Shown piece after piece: positions 46,057 through 55,314 of a stretch of 64,000 nucleotides of DNA. Under the pieces are notes generated by a model. The model worked only from the letters and a program-made list of their open reading frames with translations. It did no database searches and was not told the DNA's origin. Source of the stretch: Frankia sp. AgB32 (GTDB lineage: Bacteria > Actinomycetota > Actinomycetes > Frankiales > Frankiaceae); the NCBI RefSeq assembly GCF_023243045.1, contig NZ_JALKFX010000028.1, positions 1-64,000 on the forward strand. The letters are read 5' to 3'. A program made the translations under genes and the position numbers. Numbering within the stretch: position 1 is the first letter of the stretch; every line of letters begins with the position of its first letter.

Positions 46057-47415
46057 TCAGGCGGGCAGCAGGCCGGGAAGGGAGCCGAGCACGACGGGCA
46101 CGACTCCGAGCAGCAGAAAGGCGGGCAGGAAGCACAGGCCGAGCGGCGCGACGGCGAGCACACCCGCCCGCCGCGCCGCCGCGATGATCTCGGCGTGCGC
46201 GTCGTCCCGGGCGCGTTCGGCGAGGCGGGTCAGCGCGGCTGCCGGTTTCGCACCGGAGGTCTGTGCCCGCTCGAAGGCCGCGACCGCCGCGCCTGCTACC
46301 GCCGGCCAGCGAGAGGTGGACGGGTGAGGCCGTCGCAGCAGCCGGGCCAGCGGATCGGACCTCCGGGTGGAGACGGCGGCGATCAGCGGCGCGCAGGCGG
46401 CGGCGACGTCGGCGCTCGCCGCGAGGGCGCTGGCGGCGCCGCGCAGCTCCCGGCCCAGCACGCCGCCGGTGGCGGTGCCGACGGCGGAGAGTCCTGCGCC
46501 GACGGTCGAGCCGCCGCGTAGGCAGACGGCGATCAGATCCAACGCGAGAGGCAGATCGGCGATCAGCTGCGACCGTTCGGCGGCCGGGCTGGGCCGCGGG
46601 CGTGACCCGGCTGCGTCGAGGGCAACCGGAGCGGCCCGCCGTTCCACTCCGTCCGCGAACGCCCGCAGCCAACGTAGGCCGGCGAGGTCGGCGAGTCCGC
46701 CGACGACGAGGCAGGCGATGCCGCCGGGGGTGGCCACCAACGCGTGCAGCGGGGCGGCCCCGGCGAGTGATCCCAACGCGAGGCCGGCCAGCGGCAGGGC
46801 GGCGACCAGCCGCCCGGAGGCCCGCGGACCGGCCAGCGCCGCGGACAGCTCGCCTGCCCGCACGGCGTCCGCCCGGGCCAGGGTGGCCAGCATCGCGGCG
46901 ACGGGTGAGAGCCGGGCGCCGGCCCGGGTGCAGACCTGGTAGGCGATGCCCAGCTGCCGCACCGCGGGTGCCTCCATCCGGTGCAGCACGGCGCCAGGGT
47001 CGTCCGTGCCGGTCAGCTCGACGTCCAGCCGGTCGAGCGGGATCCAGGCGGACGCGGAGTCAACCGTGGTGTCGAGATCGCCGAGGCTGCCCGCCGCAAC
47101 CCGCAGCGCCGGCCCGGGTGGCACGCCGGCGTCGAGCTCGGCCGCGAAGGCCGCGAGAAAGTCCTCGGCGTGCGCCCGCACCGCGACCTGCCGCCGCCGC
47201 TGCCTGCCACGCCGCGAGGCACGAGTGAGGCAGCCGCCGGCGACGGCCACGACTCCCGCGACGACGGGCCCGGCGAGCAACACCGCCGCGCCGATGATCA
47301 GAAGGTGGCCGAGCGGCGCGAGGACTCCCGAGCGGCCCGCTCCGCGGCGGGGCCGGCGCCAGCCGGACCCGCGGTGAGACCCGGCGCCGGCCGACCCGGG
47401 CGAGCTGGCGTTCAC
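46057..47415 (-). CDS. Fused TadB/TadC-type (GspF domain) pilus assembly membrane protein
   Basis: 452 residues from a GTG overlapping the tadA stop (GTGA). Two GspF-like units are in one chain: the first (about 80-200) with HAEDFLAAFAAELDAGVPP and LGIAYQVCTRAGARLSPVAA, the second (about 285-450) with LIADLPLALDLIAVCLRGGS and LTRLAERARDDAHAEIIAAA, each followed by membrane helices. In mycobacteria these are two genes (Rv3658c, Rv3657c). The platform protein works with the TadA ATPase to assemble the pilin. Confidence 0.82.
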   Translation of the reverse strand: MNASSPGSAGAGSHRGSGWRRPRRGAGRSGVLAPLGHLLIIGAAVLLAGPVVAGVVAVAGGCLTRASRRGRQRRRQVAVRAHAEDFLAAFAAELDAGVPPGPALRVAAGSLGDLDTTVDSASAWIPLDRLDVELTGTDDPGAVLHRMEAPAVRQLGIAYQVCTRAGARLSPVAAMLATLARADAVRAGELSAALAGPRASGRLVAALPLAGLALGSLAGAAPLHALVATPGGIACLVVGGLADLAGLRWLRAFADGVERRAAPVALDAAGSRPRPSPAAERSQLIADLPLALDLIAVCLRGGSTVGAGLSAVGTATGGVLGRELRGAASALAASADVAAACAPLIAAVSTRRSDPLARLLRRPHPSTSRWPAVAGAAVAAFERAQTSGAKPAAALTRLAERARDDAHAEIIAAARRAGVLAVAPLGLCFLPAFLLLGVVPVVLGSLPGLLPA

Positions 47416-48545
47416 GCCGATCGTCCCGCGAGCGCGGACGCGGGCAGCGCGACACCGCGGGCGTTCAGCAGGCGGCGCAGCAGTGGCAGGCCCGGCGCGG
47501 CCACCGGGTCGTACCGCCGCGGGCCGTGGCGGCCGGCGGCCACGGGCGGCGTGATGAGCGCGGGCACGACCCGCACCAGCCCGTCCGACGCTCGGTGGAA
47601 GACGCCGATCGCGTGGACGCGACGGCGCCCGTCGGGGTCCCGGGTCAGGTGAACGGCGGCCTGCAGGGCCGCCGCGACATGGCTGTGCAGCGCCGCACGG
47701 GACAGCCCGGCGAGGGCGGCGAGTGCTTCCAGCCGGGTGGGCACCGAACGGGTGTCGTTGGCGTGCACCGTGCTCAGGCCACCCTCGTGGCCGGTGTTGA
47801 GAGCGACGAGGAGGTCGAGCACCTCGGGACCGCGCACCTCGCCGACCACCAACCGGTCCGGACGCATCCGCAGCGCCTGGCGGACCAGGTCGCGCTGGGT
47901 GACCTCACCCGCGCCCTCGATGTTGGGCGGTCTGGCCTCGAGCCGGACCAGGCCGGGCCGGGTCACGACGAGTTCCGCGGTGTCCTCCACGAGGACGATG
48001 CGCTCGGTTGGCCGCACCGCGCCGAGCAGGGCAGCGAGCAGGGTGCTCTTACCGGTTCCGGTTCCGCCGGTGACGACCGCCGCGAGGCGTGCGGTGAGAA
48101 CCGCGTGCAGCACCGCCGCGACCAACGGGCTGATCGTTCCGGCCAACACCAGCTCGTCGAAGGTGAACGGCCGCCTGCTGGGTCGGCGCAGGGACAGGCA
48201 TGTGCCCCGCACGGCCGTGGGCGCGAGAACGGCGTGCATCCGCGTTCCGTCCCGCAGCATGACGTCGGCGAACGGCATGGCCGCGTCCAGACGTCGCCCG
48301 GCGGCTGCGGCCAGCCGGACGGCGAGGCGGCGGACCGATTCCTCGTCGGCGAAGGCGACCGAGGTGCGCAGCAGCTTGCCCCGCCGTTCCACCCAGACCT
48401 CGTCGGGCCCGTTGACCAGCACATCGGTGACGTGCGGGTCAGCGAGGAACGGATCAAGTGGACCGGCCGAGGCACCCTCGGCGGGCCCGACGTCCGTCGA
48501 GGCGGCCGGTTCCGCGGGCGGCGCGCCGCCGCGGCGCCCGCTCAC
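47412..48545 (-). CDS. tadA: TadA/CpaF-type secretion ATPase
   Basis: 377 residues from a GTG overlapping the ssd stop (GTGA). The N-terminal domain has DPFLADPHVTDVLVNGPDEV. The core has Walker A GGTGTGKSTLLAALLG, the Asp box VLVEDTAELV, Walker B-type RPDRLVVGEVRGPE, and the His box NTGHEGGLSTVHAND. A hexameric cytoplasmic motor that powers pilin assembly. Rv3659c-like. Confidence 0.94.
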   Translation of the reverse strand: MSGRRGGAPPAEPAASTDVGPAEGASAGPLDPFLADPHVTDVLVNGPDEVWVERRGKLLRTSVAFADEESVRRLAVRLAAAAGRRLDAAMPFADVMLRDGTRMHAVLAPTAVRGTCLSLRRPSRRPFTFDELVLAGTISPLVAAVLHAVLTARLAAVVTGGTGTGKSTLLAALLGAVRPTERIVLVEDTAELVVTRPGLVRLEARPPNIEGAGEVTQRDLVRQALRMRPDRLVVGEVRGPEVLDLLVALNTGHEGGLSTVHANDTRSVPTRLEALAALAGLSRAALHSHVAAALQAAVHLTRDPDGRRRVHAIGVFHRASDGLVRVVPALITPPVAAGRHGPRRYDPVAAPGLPLLRRLLNARGVALPASALAGRSA

Positions 48546-49666
48546 GACCACTCGCCGGACTCGACGGGACCGTCGAGGATTCCCAGCCGGGCCAACAGCC
48601 GGTCGCCGAGGGGCGGGACGGGGGTCGTCGGCGGTTGTTGCGCCTGCGACGAGCGGTCGCCCTGCACCGGGACCGACCCGGCCGGTTCGCCGCCGTCCGT
48701 GATCACGCCGGCGAGGGGGGTGCCCAGCAGTTCGCCGACCTTCGCCGGAGCGAGTTCCACGGCGGCGACCGTCCGCACGACGGCACGGACGTCGCCGCAC
48801 CGGCGCCGCACGGCGGAGCAGACCCGGCGGGCCGTCGGGATCGACGGGGGATCGGCCCGCAGCACGACCAGCGTGGTGCGGCAGGTCTCGAGGGCGAGCG
48901 CGGCGGCGGGGTCCGGCTGCCAGGGAAGATCGACGACCACCAGGTCCGCTGTGGCTCTCGCCGTGGCCAGCAGGGTCTCCATGGCCGCGGTGGGGAGTTC
49001 GGGGCCGCACTGCTGATCCCAGTAGACCACCGACAGCTCGCCGTACCGACCGGACGCGGTCCCGGGCGAGGGCGGGCGGGCGGCGGGCCGGGGGGCGCCT
49101 TCGACCGTCGGCATCAACCGCGCGAACGCCGTTCCGAGCCCGCCGCCACGTGGATCGGCATCGACGAGCATGGTGTCCAGCCCGTGGCGCTGACCCGCGA
49201 GAGCGAGCGCGGCGGACAGCGTCGACGCGCCGCTGCCGCGCCGGCCGGCGACCACGCCGATCGTCGTTGCCGCGCGCCGGGTCGGTCCGCCGAACTCGGC
49301 CAGTATCCGCACCAGCCAGGATTCGGCCGCGGGAAGGAAGACCACGTGATCGGCGCCGAGCCGGGTGCCGGCCGACCAGACGCTGCGGTCCTCGACCCGG
49401 GTGCCGACGAGCACCACGCGCGGCCGGGGCGGAAGGCCGGCGGCGATGCAGGCCTGCGCACGGTCCATGCCGACGACGACCAGCGGTGCGTGCGCCCAGG
49501 AACGGCGTACCGCGGCCGGATCGGCAGCGACCGTGGCGTCCACGCCGGCCGCGTCGGCGAGGCGAAGCAGGTCGTCGAGGAGGTCCGGGGCACCGGTCAC
49601 GAGAAGGGGCCGGTCGGCGGGGCCGCGGGCTTCTGCGGCGGTCAGCAGGGGCGGGGCGGGGGACAT
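48542..49666 (-). CDS. ssd: Ssd/CpaE-like septum-site and pilus-localisation protein
   Basis: 374 residues, ATG at 49666. An N-terminal receiver-like part (RPLLVTGAPDLLDDLLRLA) is followed by a MinD/ParA-like fold with a deviant Walker A (GVVAGRRGSGASTLSAALA, no Lys), MLVDADPRGGGLG and LVVVDLPWQPDP. Matches Rv3660c (Ssd), reported to affect septum formation, and CpaE in tad loci. The missing P-loop lysine is seen in this group. First gene of the leftward tad operon. Confidence 0.87.
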   Translation of the reverse strand: MSPAPPLLTAAEARGPADRPLLVTGAPDLLDDLLRLADAAGVDATVAADPAAVRRSWAHAPLVVVGMDRAQACIAAGLPPRPRVVLVGTRVEDRSVWSAGTRLGADHVVFLPAAESWLVRILAEFGGPTRRAATTIGVVAGRRGSGASTLSAALALAGQRHGLDTMLVDADPRGGGLGTAFARLMPTVEGAPRPAARPPSPGTASGRYGELSVVYWDQQCGPELPTAAMETLLATARATADLVVVDLPWQPDPAAALALETCRTTLVVLRADPPSIPTARRVCSAVRRRCGDVRAVVRTVAAVELAPAKVGELLGTPLAGVITDGGEPAGSVPVQGDRSSQAQQPPTTPVPPLGDRLLARLGILDGPVESGEWS

Positions 49667-49982
49667 GGCGGCCTCGATTCCCGGTCGGTTGGGAGACGAG
49701 GCCCACCATGCGCCGACGGGGGCCCTGTGGATGAGCGCCATCCACAGGGCCTGATCGTGGTCCAATGGAGGATTCGAGGCTGATCGCGTCGAGCGGGCCG
49801 GGTGAAGCGCCGGCCGGTCCGTGGGCGGTCGGCGAGGCGGTCTCGAAGGGGGTGAGGCCGCCTCGCGGACGCGGCCCGCTGGCCCCGGCAGTAGGAGAAG
49901 CTACCCAGCCCCGACCTGATCAAAACGGACGATAGGCCACATATCCCCACCCTTCCGAGGTTGGGCGCCAGGCCGGGCCAAC
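49667..49982. other. Intergenic region upstream of the tad operon
   Basis: Presumed promoter of ssd-tadA. AT-richer patch at 49915-49948 (GATCAAAACGGACGATAGGC). No gene recognised. Confidence 0.4.
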
Positions 49983-50912
49983 TCAGGCGCGCCCGAGGGC
50001 CTCGCAGACCGCCAGCGACTCCCGCGCGGCCAGTTCCATGGCCCGGGCGCAGTGCCGCACCCAGGCGGCAACGCCCTCCGCACCGCCGTGCACGTAGGCG
50101 TCGGCGGCCTCGCGGTAGGGCAGCACGGCATCCGCCGGGCTTGGCTCGGCACCCGCGGCGGCCGTCCCGTCCGCGGGCCCGCTGCCGGCTGGCTGGTCCT
50201 GGCCGGCCTCGAGATGGCCGACATCGGTGGCGGTGAGCGCCTTGGGGTCAAGACCTCGGCTGATGAGCACCAGCCGGGAGGCCGCGCGGGCGATCACACC
50301 GTCCAGGGCGCCGAACGGCCGCAGCGCGAGCAGCTCGCCGTGCACGACGGCGGCCACGACGATCGCGGGGGCGATGGTGGGGGCGACGAGTAGCCCGGTC
50401 AGGCCATCCAGCCGGATCGAGGTCTCCACCGAGGTGGGCGGTGGACCCAGCCGCAGCGGATCCGTGGCTTCGCCGAAGCCGGCGTCGGCCCGGGGCCGGC
50501 CAAGCACGTCGTCGGGCAGCACGCCGCGGCCCAGCAGGACGTGCATGCGCGCCAGCGCCTGCCGGGGCGCCCGCTCCCAGGCGGGTGCCAGCACCCCGAG
50601 CTCACCGTAGAGACGCACCGTTCCCAGCATGACCGGCGACAGCTCTCCGGCCGCCTGGTCATCGCTGTCCGTCAGGTGGCGGCGCAGGAACTCCAGCGCG
50701 ACGTCCTCGCCTTCCAACGCCGCGCAGGCCCGGGCGGCCCGCAGGGATGCCTCCGTGGTGACCTCTGCGCTCTGCCGGCGCAGGATCCGATGCCGCAGCA
50801 GGGTGTCGACGGCCGCGCGAGCCGTGTCCGCCGCCTCCCGTATGCCGGGAAGCTCGGCGACGCGGGCAAGCGGGTCGGCGGCGAGGACTGATCCCGACGG
50901 TCGTTGGCTCAC
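49983..50912 (-). CDS. Fic-like/oxidoreductase-annotated conserved actinobacterial protein
   Basis: 309 residues from a GTG at 50912 (another at 50921). It begins DPLARVAELPGIREAADTAR, with TTEASLRAARACAALEGEDV, a helix like the Fic-domain inhibitory segment but without a clear HPFxxGNGR; LVAPTIAPAIVVAAVVHGEL and LRPFGALDGVIARAASRLVL occupy the position of that motif. The family lies next to ssd in many actinobacteria. AMP-transferase activity is unlikely without the catalytic His; role unknown. Confidence 0.7.
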   Translation of the reverse strand: MSQRPSGSVLAADPLARVAELPGIREAADTARAAVDTLLRHRILRRQSAEVTTEASLRAARACAALEGEDVALEFLRRHLTDSDDQAAGELSPVMLGTVRLYGELGVLAPAWERAPRQALARMHVLLGRGVLPDDVLGRPRADAGFGEATDPLRLGPPPTSVETSIRLDGLTGLLVAPTIAPAIVVAAVVHGELLALRPFGALDGVIARAASRLVLISRGLDPKALTATDVGHLEAGQDQPAGSGPADGTAAAGAEPSPADAVLPYREAADAYVHGGAEGVAAWVRHCARAMELAARESLAVCEALGRA

Positions 50913-51271
50913 CGTTCGCACGCTACCGGTCCGCGTTCCGCCAGGCTGCCGGTCGGCCGGCCGCGGCCCGCCGGCAGTCGGCGGTGGACCCTCGCGCGGA
51001 GGGCCGTCGGGGGTGTCACAGCGCGTCAGCCGCGTCGTTCGCCCCTGCGAGAGGCCTGTTGGCGGGAGACTGGGGTCAGGACATGGGGTGCTGGACCGGC
51101 CGGTGCACGGGCCGGTCCCGCTGCGGCGTCGGCGGTGTGATCCCGCGGGGTCCGGGCCGGTGCCTGCCGGCCCGACCCGGGGTGGAGCACCGGCGCGTGC
51201 CACCCCGCGCTGGGCAATCGGCCGCGAGGCCCGACCGCTGCGGCGGGCGGCGGCCAGAGGGAGGACGAAGC
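50913..51271. other. Divergent intergenic region
   Basis: Between the leftward Fic-like gene and the rightward holin-like membrane gene. AGGGAGGA just before 51272 is the latter's ribosome site. Nothing else recognised. Confidence 0.4.
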
Positions 51272-51775
51272 GTGTCGTCGACTACTGCCGGGAAGGCGCC
51301 GGGTGGCCGGGAGCCTTCCCTGGGCGAGCTGGTGGCGCTGGCCACCCGCGACGTCTCACTGCTCGTCCGCCAGGAGATCAACCTTGCCAAGGCCGAGCTC
51401 GCCAGGCAGGCCGTGTCGGCCACGCTGGGAATCGGCTTCCTGGGGGTCGCGGCGGGCCTTGGCCTGGGGGCGCTGATCGCCATCACGGTCTTCCTGGGTG
51501 AGCTGTTCACCTGGGCGGGCGTCGAGCGGTTCTGGGCGTACGGGCTCACCGCGCTGCTGTACCTGGTGCTCGCGGGTGTGCTGGTGCTCTTCGCGGTGCT
51601 GCGTTTCCGCCGGCTCTCACCGCCCGAACGGACCATCCAGACGGTCCGTGACGACATTGCCTGGCTGCGCAGTCCGACCGCCGCCCCGGCGGGCGCCCCG
51701 GCGCAGGCCGCTCGGCCCGGCCCGTCGCCCCGTTCGGTTGCCACGCCGCCGCCGGGCGCTCCCGCCGGGTCCTGA
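51272..51775 (+). CDS. Phage-holin-superfamily (holin-X) membrane protein
   Basis: 167 residues, GTG at 51272 with AGGGAGGA upstream. LGELVALATRDVSLLVRQEI, NLAKAELARQAVSATLGIGF and two membrane segments (ALIAITVFLGELF region and GLTALLYLVLAGVLVLFAV) define the actinobacterial holin-X/DUF1469 group. Despite the name it is a chromosomal gene, not a lysis gene, and is usually found upstream of an alpha/beta hydrolase or secretion genes. C-terminus Pro/Ala-rich. Confidence 0.88.
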   Translation: MSSTTAGKAPGGREPSLGELVALATRDVSLLVRQEINLAKAELARQAVSATLGIGFLGVAAGLGLGALIAITVFLGELFTWAGVERFWAYGLTALLYLVLAGVLVLFAVLRFRRLSPPERTIQTVRDDIAWLRSPTAAPAGAPAQAARPGPSPRSVATPPPGAPAGS

Positions 51776-51870
51776 GGCAGGTCCGGGTGCGGCCCCGCCG
51801 ACGCTCGGACCAGCCGCTCACCACCACCGCCGGTGGCGGTGGGCAGGGGGTCTGCCATCCTGGCAGGGCG

Positions 51871-52785
51871 ATGGAGGACACCGTTCCCGAGCCCGGCAGC
51901 GTACTGATCGACGGGCCGTGGCGGCATCGTGACGTGTCCGCCAACGGCACCCGGCTGCACATCGCCGAGCTCGGCCGCGGGCCGCTCGTCCTCCTGCTGC
52001 ACGGCTTCCCGCAGTTCTGGTGGGCCTGGAGGCACCAGCTCACCGCGCTCTCCGCCGCCGGCTACCGCGTCGTCGCGCCGGATCTGCGTGGCTACGGGGC
52101 GAGCGACAAGCCGCCGCGGGGCTACGACGCGTTCACCCTGTCCGACGATGTCGCCGGCCTGATCCGGGCACTCGGCGAGCGGGACGCGGTCATCGTGGGG
52201 CACGACTGGGGCGGGCTGCTCGGCTGGACCACGGCGGTCCGCCATCCGGTGGTCGTACGCCGGCTGGCGGTCCTCGCCATGCCGCACCCGCTCCGGCTCC
52301 GCCACCAGATCGCCGTGGACCCCCGCGGCCAGGGCGCGGCAAGTCGGTACATGCTCGGCTTCCAGGTGCCGTGGCGGCCGGAGCGAGGGCTGGTCACCGG
52401 GGACGCCACCCAGGTCGGGACGCTGCTGCGGGGCTGGGGCGGGGCCGGCTACCCGGGCGAGCAGGAGGAGCGGCGCTACCGCGCGGCGATGCGCATCCCG
52501 GGGGTCGCGCACAGCTCGCTGGAATACCACCGGTGGATCTTCCGGTCGCTGTTCCGGCCGGACGGCGCGCGTTTCGCGAACGTGCTGCGGCGCTCGCTGC
52601 GGGTGGACACACTCCAGATCCACGGCGCGGCCGACCGGTGTTTCCTGCCGTCCACGGCGCAGGGCTCGGGCCGTTATGTCAGCGCTGCCTACTCCTGGCG
52701 GCTGCACGACGGCGTCGGGCATTTCCCGCACGAGGAGATCCCGGACGTCATCAACGCCGAGCTGGCGGCCTGGCTGGAATCCTGA
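51871..52785 (+). CDS. Alpha/beta hydrolase, epoxide hydrolase-like
   Basis: 304 residues, ATG at 51871. Oxyanion motif LLLHGFPQFWWAWR (44 onward), nucleophile Asp112 in VGHDWGG (Asp, as in epoxide hydrolases and dehalogenases), late acid near HGAADRCFLP and catalytic His in GVGHFPHEE. The lid region has PWRPERGLVTGDATQVGTLL. Matches EphE (Rv3670) in sequence type and position beside marP. Substrate unknown. Confidence 0.9.
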   Translation: MEDTVPEPGSVLIDGPWRHRDVSANGTRLHIAELGRGPLVLLLHGFPQFWWAWRHQLTALSAAGYRVVAPDLRGYGASDKPPRGYDAFTLSDDVAGLIRALGERDAVIVGHDWGGLLGWTTAVRHPVVVRRLAVLAMPHPLRLRHQIAVDPRGQGAASRYMLGFQVPWRPERGLVTGDATQVGTLLRGWGGAGYPGEQEERRYRAAMRIPGVAHSSLEYHRWIFRSLFRPDGARFANVLRRSLRVDTLQIHGAADRCFLPSTAQGSGRYVSAAYSWRLHDGVGHFPHEEIPDVINAELAAWLES

Positions 52786-52801
52786 GCGACACCGGCGCGG
52801 G

Positions 52802-53986
52802 TCAGTCGCAGCCCTGGGTGCTCACCGCCGCCATGGCGGTATGTCCGACGGTCGCCGAGGAGGCGACCTCCGCGGCGCTGAGCACGTAGCCGGTGTCGGA
52901 GTCGCCGATCGCCGCGGCGAACACCACACCGAGCACCGTCCCGTCCGGGGCGAGCAGCGGGCCGCCGGAGTTGCCCGGCAGGACCTGGCCGCGCACCGAG
53001 TAGATGTCGCGGACGACGGTGCCGCGTTCGTAGATGTTCGCCGCCCGGGCCCGCTGGTGGTCGCGGACGCGCGCCGCGACGGTGGTGTAGGGCCCGTCCT
53101 GCGGGTATCCGGCGATCACCGCCGGATCCTCCTCGGCGGCCGCGGGAGACGACCGGAACCGCAGCGGCGGGCGCTGCAGGTCCGGCACGCGCAGCACGGC
53201 GATGTCGCGGTCCGGGTCGAACAGGACGACCTCGGCGGAAAGGGTCCCGGTCGACAGGACGACGGTGGGTCGGCGCACGCCGGCGACGACGTGCGCGTTG
53301 GTCATGACGCGCTGCGGGGCGATGACGAACCCCGAGCCCTCGACCCGCTGACCGCAGGATGGGGCGACTCCGCGGATCTTGACGATGCTCGCGGCGGCGT
53401 CCCGCACGCCGGTGGCGGTGGTCGTCGCCGGGTCCGGCGGGCTGGCGGAGACGATCCGCTGGCTGTGGATGCCGGCGAAGACCTCGGGGAACTCCTGGCC
53501 GTTGGCGAGTTGCCGCAGGTCGGCGAAGGCGTCGCGGACCTGGTTCGGCATGCCGGCGTCCACGGCCGCGAGGACGCGGGAACTCGCCACCGACCGGGCG
53601 AGCGAGGTGTACGGGGAGCGCTGCACGGCGGTCGCCAGCAGCCAGGCGACGAGCAGCACGGACAGCGCGGAGAGCACCCCGCCGGCGAGGGCGTCGACGG
53701 TCCGGCCGGGCTGCCAGGTCAGTCGGTCGCGCATCGCGACCGCCAGGGCCGTCCCGAGGATCTGGCCGGCCATGGCGAGCCCGAGCACGACGAGCAGGCC
53801 GATGATCGCGCCGTGGTCCTGCTGGTTGATCAGATCGGTGAACGGCTTCGCGATCTTCGCGCCGAGGACGCCGCCGCCCAGGAAGCCGACGAACGACAGC
53901 GCGCCGACCAGAAAGCCGTGTCGGTACCCGGAGATCGCGAAGAGGACAGCGACCGCCAGCAGGACGACGTCGAGCAGATTCGGCAC
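52802..53986 (-). CDS. marP: MarP-family membrane serine protease
   Basis: 394 residues, GTG at 53986. Four N-terminal membrane helices (CvpA-like, residues 1-125), then a periplasmic chymotrypsin-fold protease with His232 (TNAHVV), Asp261 (DPDRDIAVL) and Ser340 (LPGNSGGP). Cys211 and Cys393 match the disulfide of M. tuberculosis MarP (Rv3671c), needed there for acid and oxidative stress tolerance. Length equals the mycobacterial protein. Confidence 0.94.
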   Translation of the reverse strand: MPNLLDVVLLAVAVLFAISGYRHGFLVGALSFVGFLGGGVLGAKIAKPFTDLINQQDHGAIIGLLVVLGLAMAGQILGTALAVAMRDRLTWQPGRTVDALAGGVLSALSVLLVAWLLATAVQRSPYTSLARSVASSRVLAAVDAGMPNQVRDAFADLRQLANGQEFPEVFAGIHSQRIVSASPPDPATTTATGVRDAAASIVKIRGVAPSCGQRVEGSGFVIAPQRVMTNAHVVAGVRRPTVVLSTGTLSAEVVLFDPDRDIAVLRVPDLQRPPLRFRSSPAAAEEDPAVIAGYPQDGPYTTVAARVRDHQRARAANIYERGTVVRDIYSVRGQVLPGNSGGPLLAPDGTVLGVVFAAAIGDSDTGYVLSAAEVASSATVGHTAMAAVSTQGCD

Positions 53987-54005
53987 AGCGCCGTCCCCGC
54001 CCGAC

Positions 54006-54503
54006 TCAGGTGATCTTCAAGGTGGCCGTCATATTGGGATGCAGCGTACAGACCACCTGGTAGTCCCCTGGCTTGGTCACCGTGAACGTGACGCTCTGCT
54101 TATCCCCGGCGGAAACGATCTTCGTGTTGGCGCCCGGGATGGTGGGGACGACGAAGTTGTGCGGCGCGGAGCCCGCCGCGACCGAGAAGTCGACCCGGAT
54201 CCGGCCCGGCTTCGCCACCAGCTCGGAGGCCGAGAACTTCATACTGGGCAGGCCGGTCACCGCGAACACCTGGACGCCGTCCGCGCCGTCGGTCGCTGCC
54301 AGGGTCGGCCCGGCGGACGGGCTCGAACCGCCCTTCCCGCCGCAGCCGGCGGCTCCCAACAGGACGGCGAGCACCACCGTCAGCAGCGCGAGCCCAGCTC
54401 GTCGACCGGGGCCGCCGCGGCTCGGGGCCGCGCCGGAGCGCTCGGGCCGATCGTCGCGGCGCGGCTGGCCGGCCGCCACCGCGCGGTCCGCGGTACAGGT
54501 CAT
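54006..54503 (-). CDS. Cupredoxin-domain lipoprotein
   Basis: 165 residues, ATG at 54503. A basic N-terminus, hydrophobic helix LALLTVVLAVLLGAAG and Cys54 suggest a lipoprotein, though the -3 residue is Ala, not Leu. The plastocyanin-like fold has the type 1 copper ligands: His in SAPHNFVVP, then Cys, His and Met in VVCTLHPNMTATL. It probably carries electrons or stores copper at the outer membrane face. It occupies the slot of a thioredoxin-like gene (Rv3673c) in mycobacteria, so the content of this locus differs. Confidence 0.88.
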   Translation of the reverse strand: MTCTADRAVAAGQPRRDDRPERSGAAPSRGGPGRRAGLALLTVVLAVLLGAAGCGGKGGSSPSAGPTLAATDGADGVQVFAVTGLPSMKFSASELVAKPGRIRVDFSVAAGSAPHNFVVPTIPGANTKIVSAGDKQSVTFTVTKPGDYQVVCTLHPNMTATLKIT

Positions 54504-54543
54504 CGGTAGTGGCCTCTCGGGTCTGGAGGGTGGTTCGGCCGGC

Positions 54544-55314
54544 TCAGGGCGCGCTCGCCGGGCCGGTCGGCCGCGCTCCACCGGCGCCCGGTGAGGCTGT
54601 CGTGGGCGCGGAGCTCGGCTGGCGCTGGAAGGGGTAGTCGACGATCACGGCCGGGGTCCATGGCTGTTCCCAGCCGCCGAGCCGCAGCAGCCCGTCGAGG
54701 ATCCCGGCGGTGAACCCCCAGACGAGCATGCCGTGCACCCGGAACGCCGGAGTGAGCAGGTCGGCCGAGTGGCGCACGGCGATCCGGTTCGCCGGATCGG
54801 CGAGCTCGGCCAGCGGCACCCGCGCGACGGAGGACGTCTCCGCCAGGTCGACCGGCCCCACCGCGCGCGGGCTGTGCCACCACGCGAGGACCGCAGTGAC
54901 GAGGTGATGGCTGGCCCGCAGGTAGAACGGCGGAGTGGTGGCGAGTACCTCGACTCCCGCCGGGTCGAGGCCGACCTCCTCGGTGGCCTCCCGCAGCGCG
55001 GTGTCGACGCGGTTGGCGTCCGTGCTGTCCACCCGTCCGCCGGGGAACGCCGGCTGGCTGGCATGGCTGCGCAGCGCCGCGGACCGTTCGAGCAGCAGGA
55101 CGTCGGGACCAGCCGGGCCGTCACCGAACAGGACCAGCACGGCGGCGGGTCGGGCGCCGTCGGCCTCCGGGCCGGGCACGGGCAGGGTGCGGGTCAGCTC
55201 CGCACCCGCCCGCGAGGCGACGGTACGCAGCCAGGGCGGCGCGGCCGTGGCATCGGTGGACGGCTCGGGGGGCGGCTGCGCGGACGGCGAGGTTGGTGTG
55301 GACATGTCCGTCAC
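54544..55314 (-). CDS. Nudix hydrolase, CoA pyrophosphatase-like
   Basis: 256 residues from a GTG overlapping the nth stop (GTGA); an ATG at 55305 is an alternative. The CoA-specific motif is recognisable in [20 protein letters not shown] and the Nudix box in [12 protein letters not shown] then [16 protein letters not shown]. It would hydrolyse CoA or acyl-CoA to phosphopantetheine and 3',5'-ADP. Rv3672c-like. The C-terminal 25 residues are Pro/Ser-rich. Confidence 0.9.
   Translation of the reverse strand: MTDMSTPTSPSAQPPPEPSTDATAAPPWLRTVASRAGAELTRTLPVPGPEADGARPAAVLVLFGDGPAGPDVLLLERSAALRSHASQPAFPGGRVDSTDANRVDTALREATEEVGLDPAGVEVLATTPPFYLRASHHLVTAVLAWWHSPRAVGPVDLAETSSVARVPLAELADPANRIAVRHSADLLTPAFRVHGMLVWGFTAGILDGLLRLGGWEQPWTPAVIVDYPFQRQPSSAPTTASPGAGGARPTGPASAP

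Noticed and set aside
51272-51775. Holin-like gene taken as a prophage marker
   Set aside because: The family is a chromosomal actinobacterial membrane protein; no phage structural, lysis or integrase genes are nearby.
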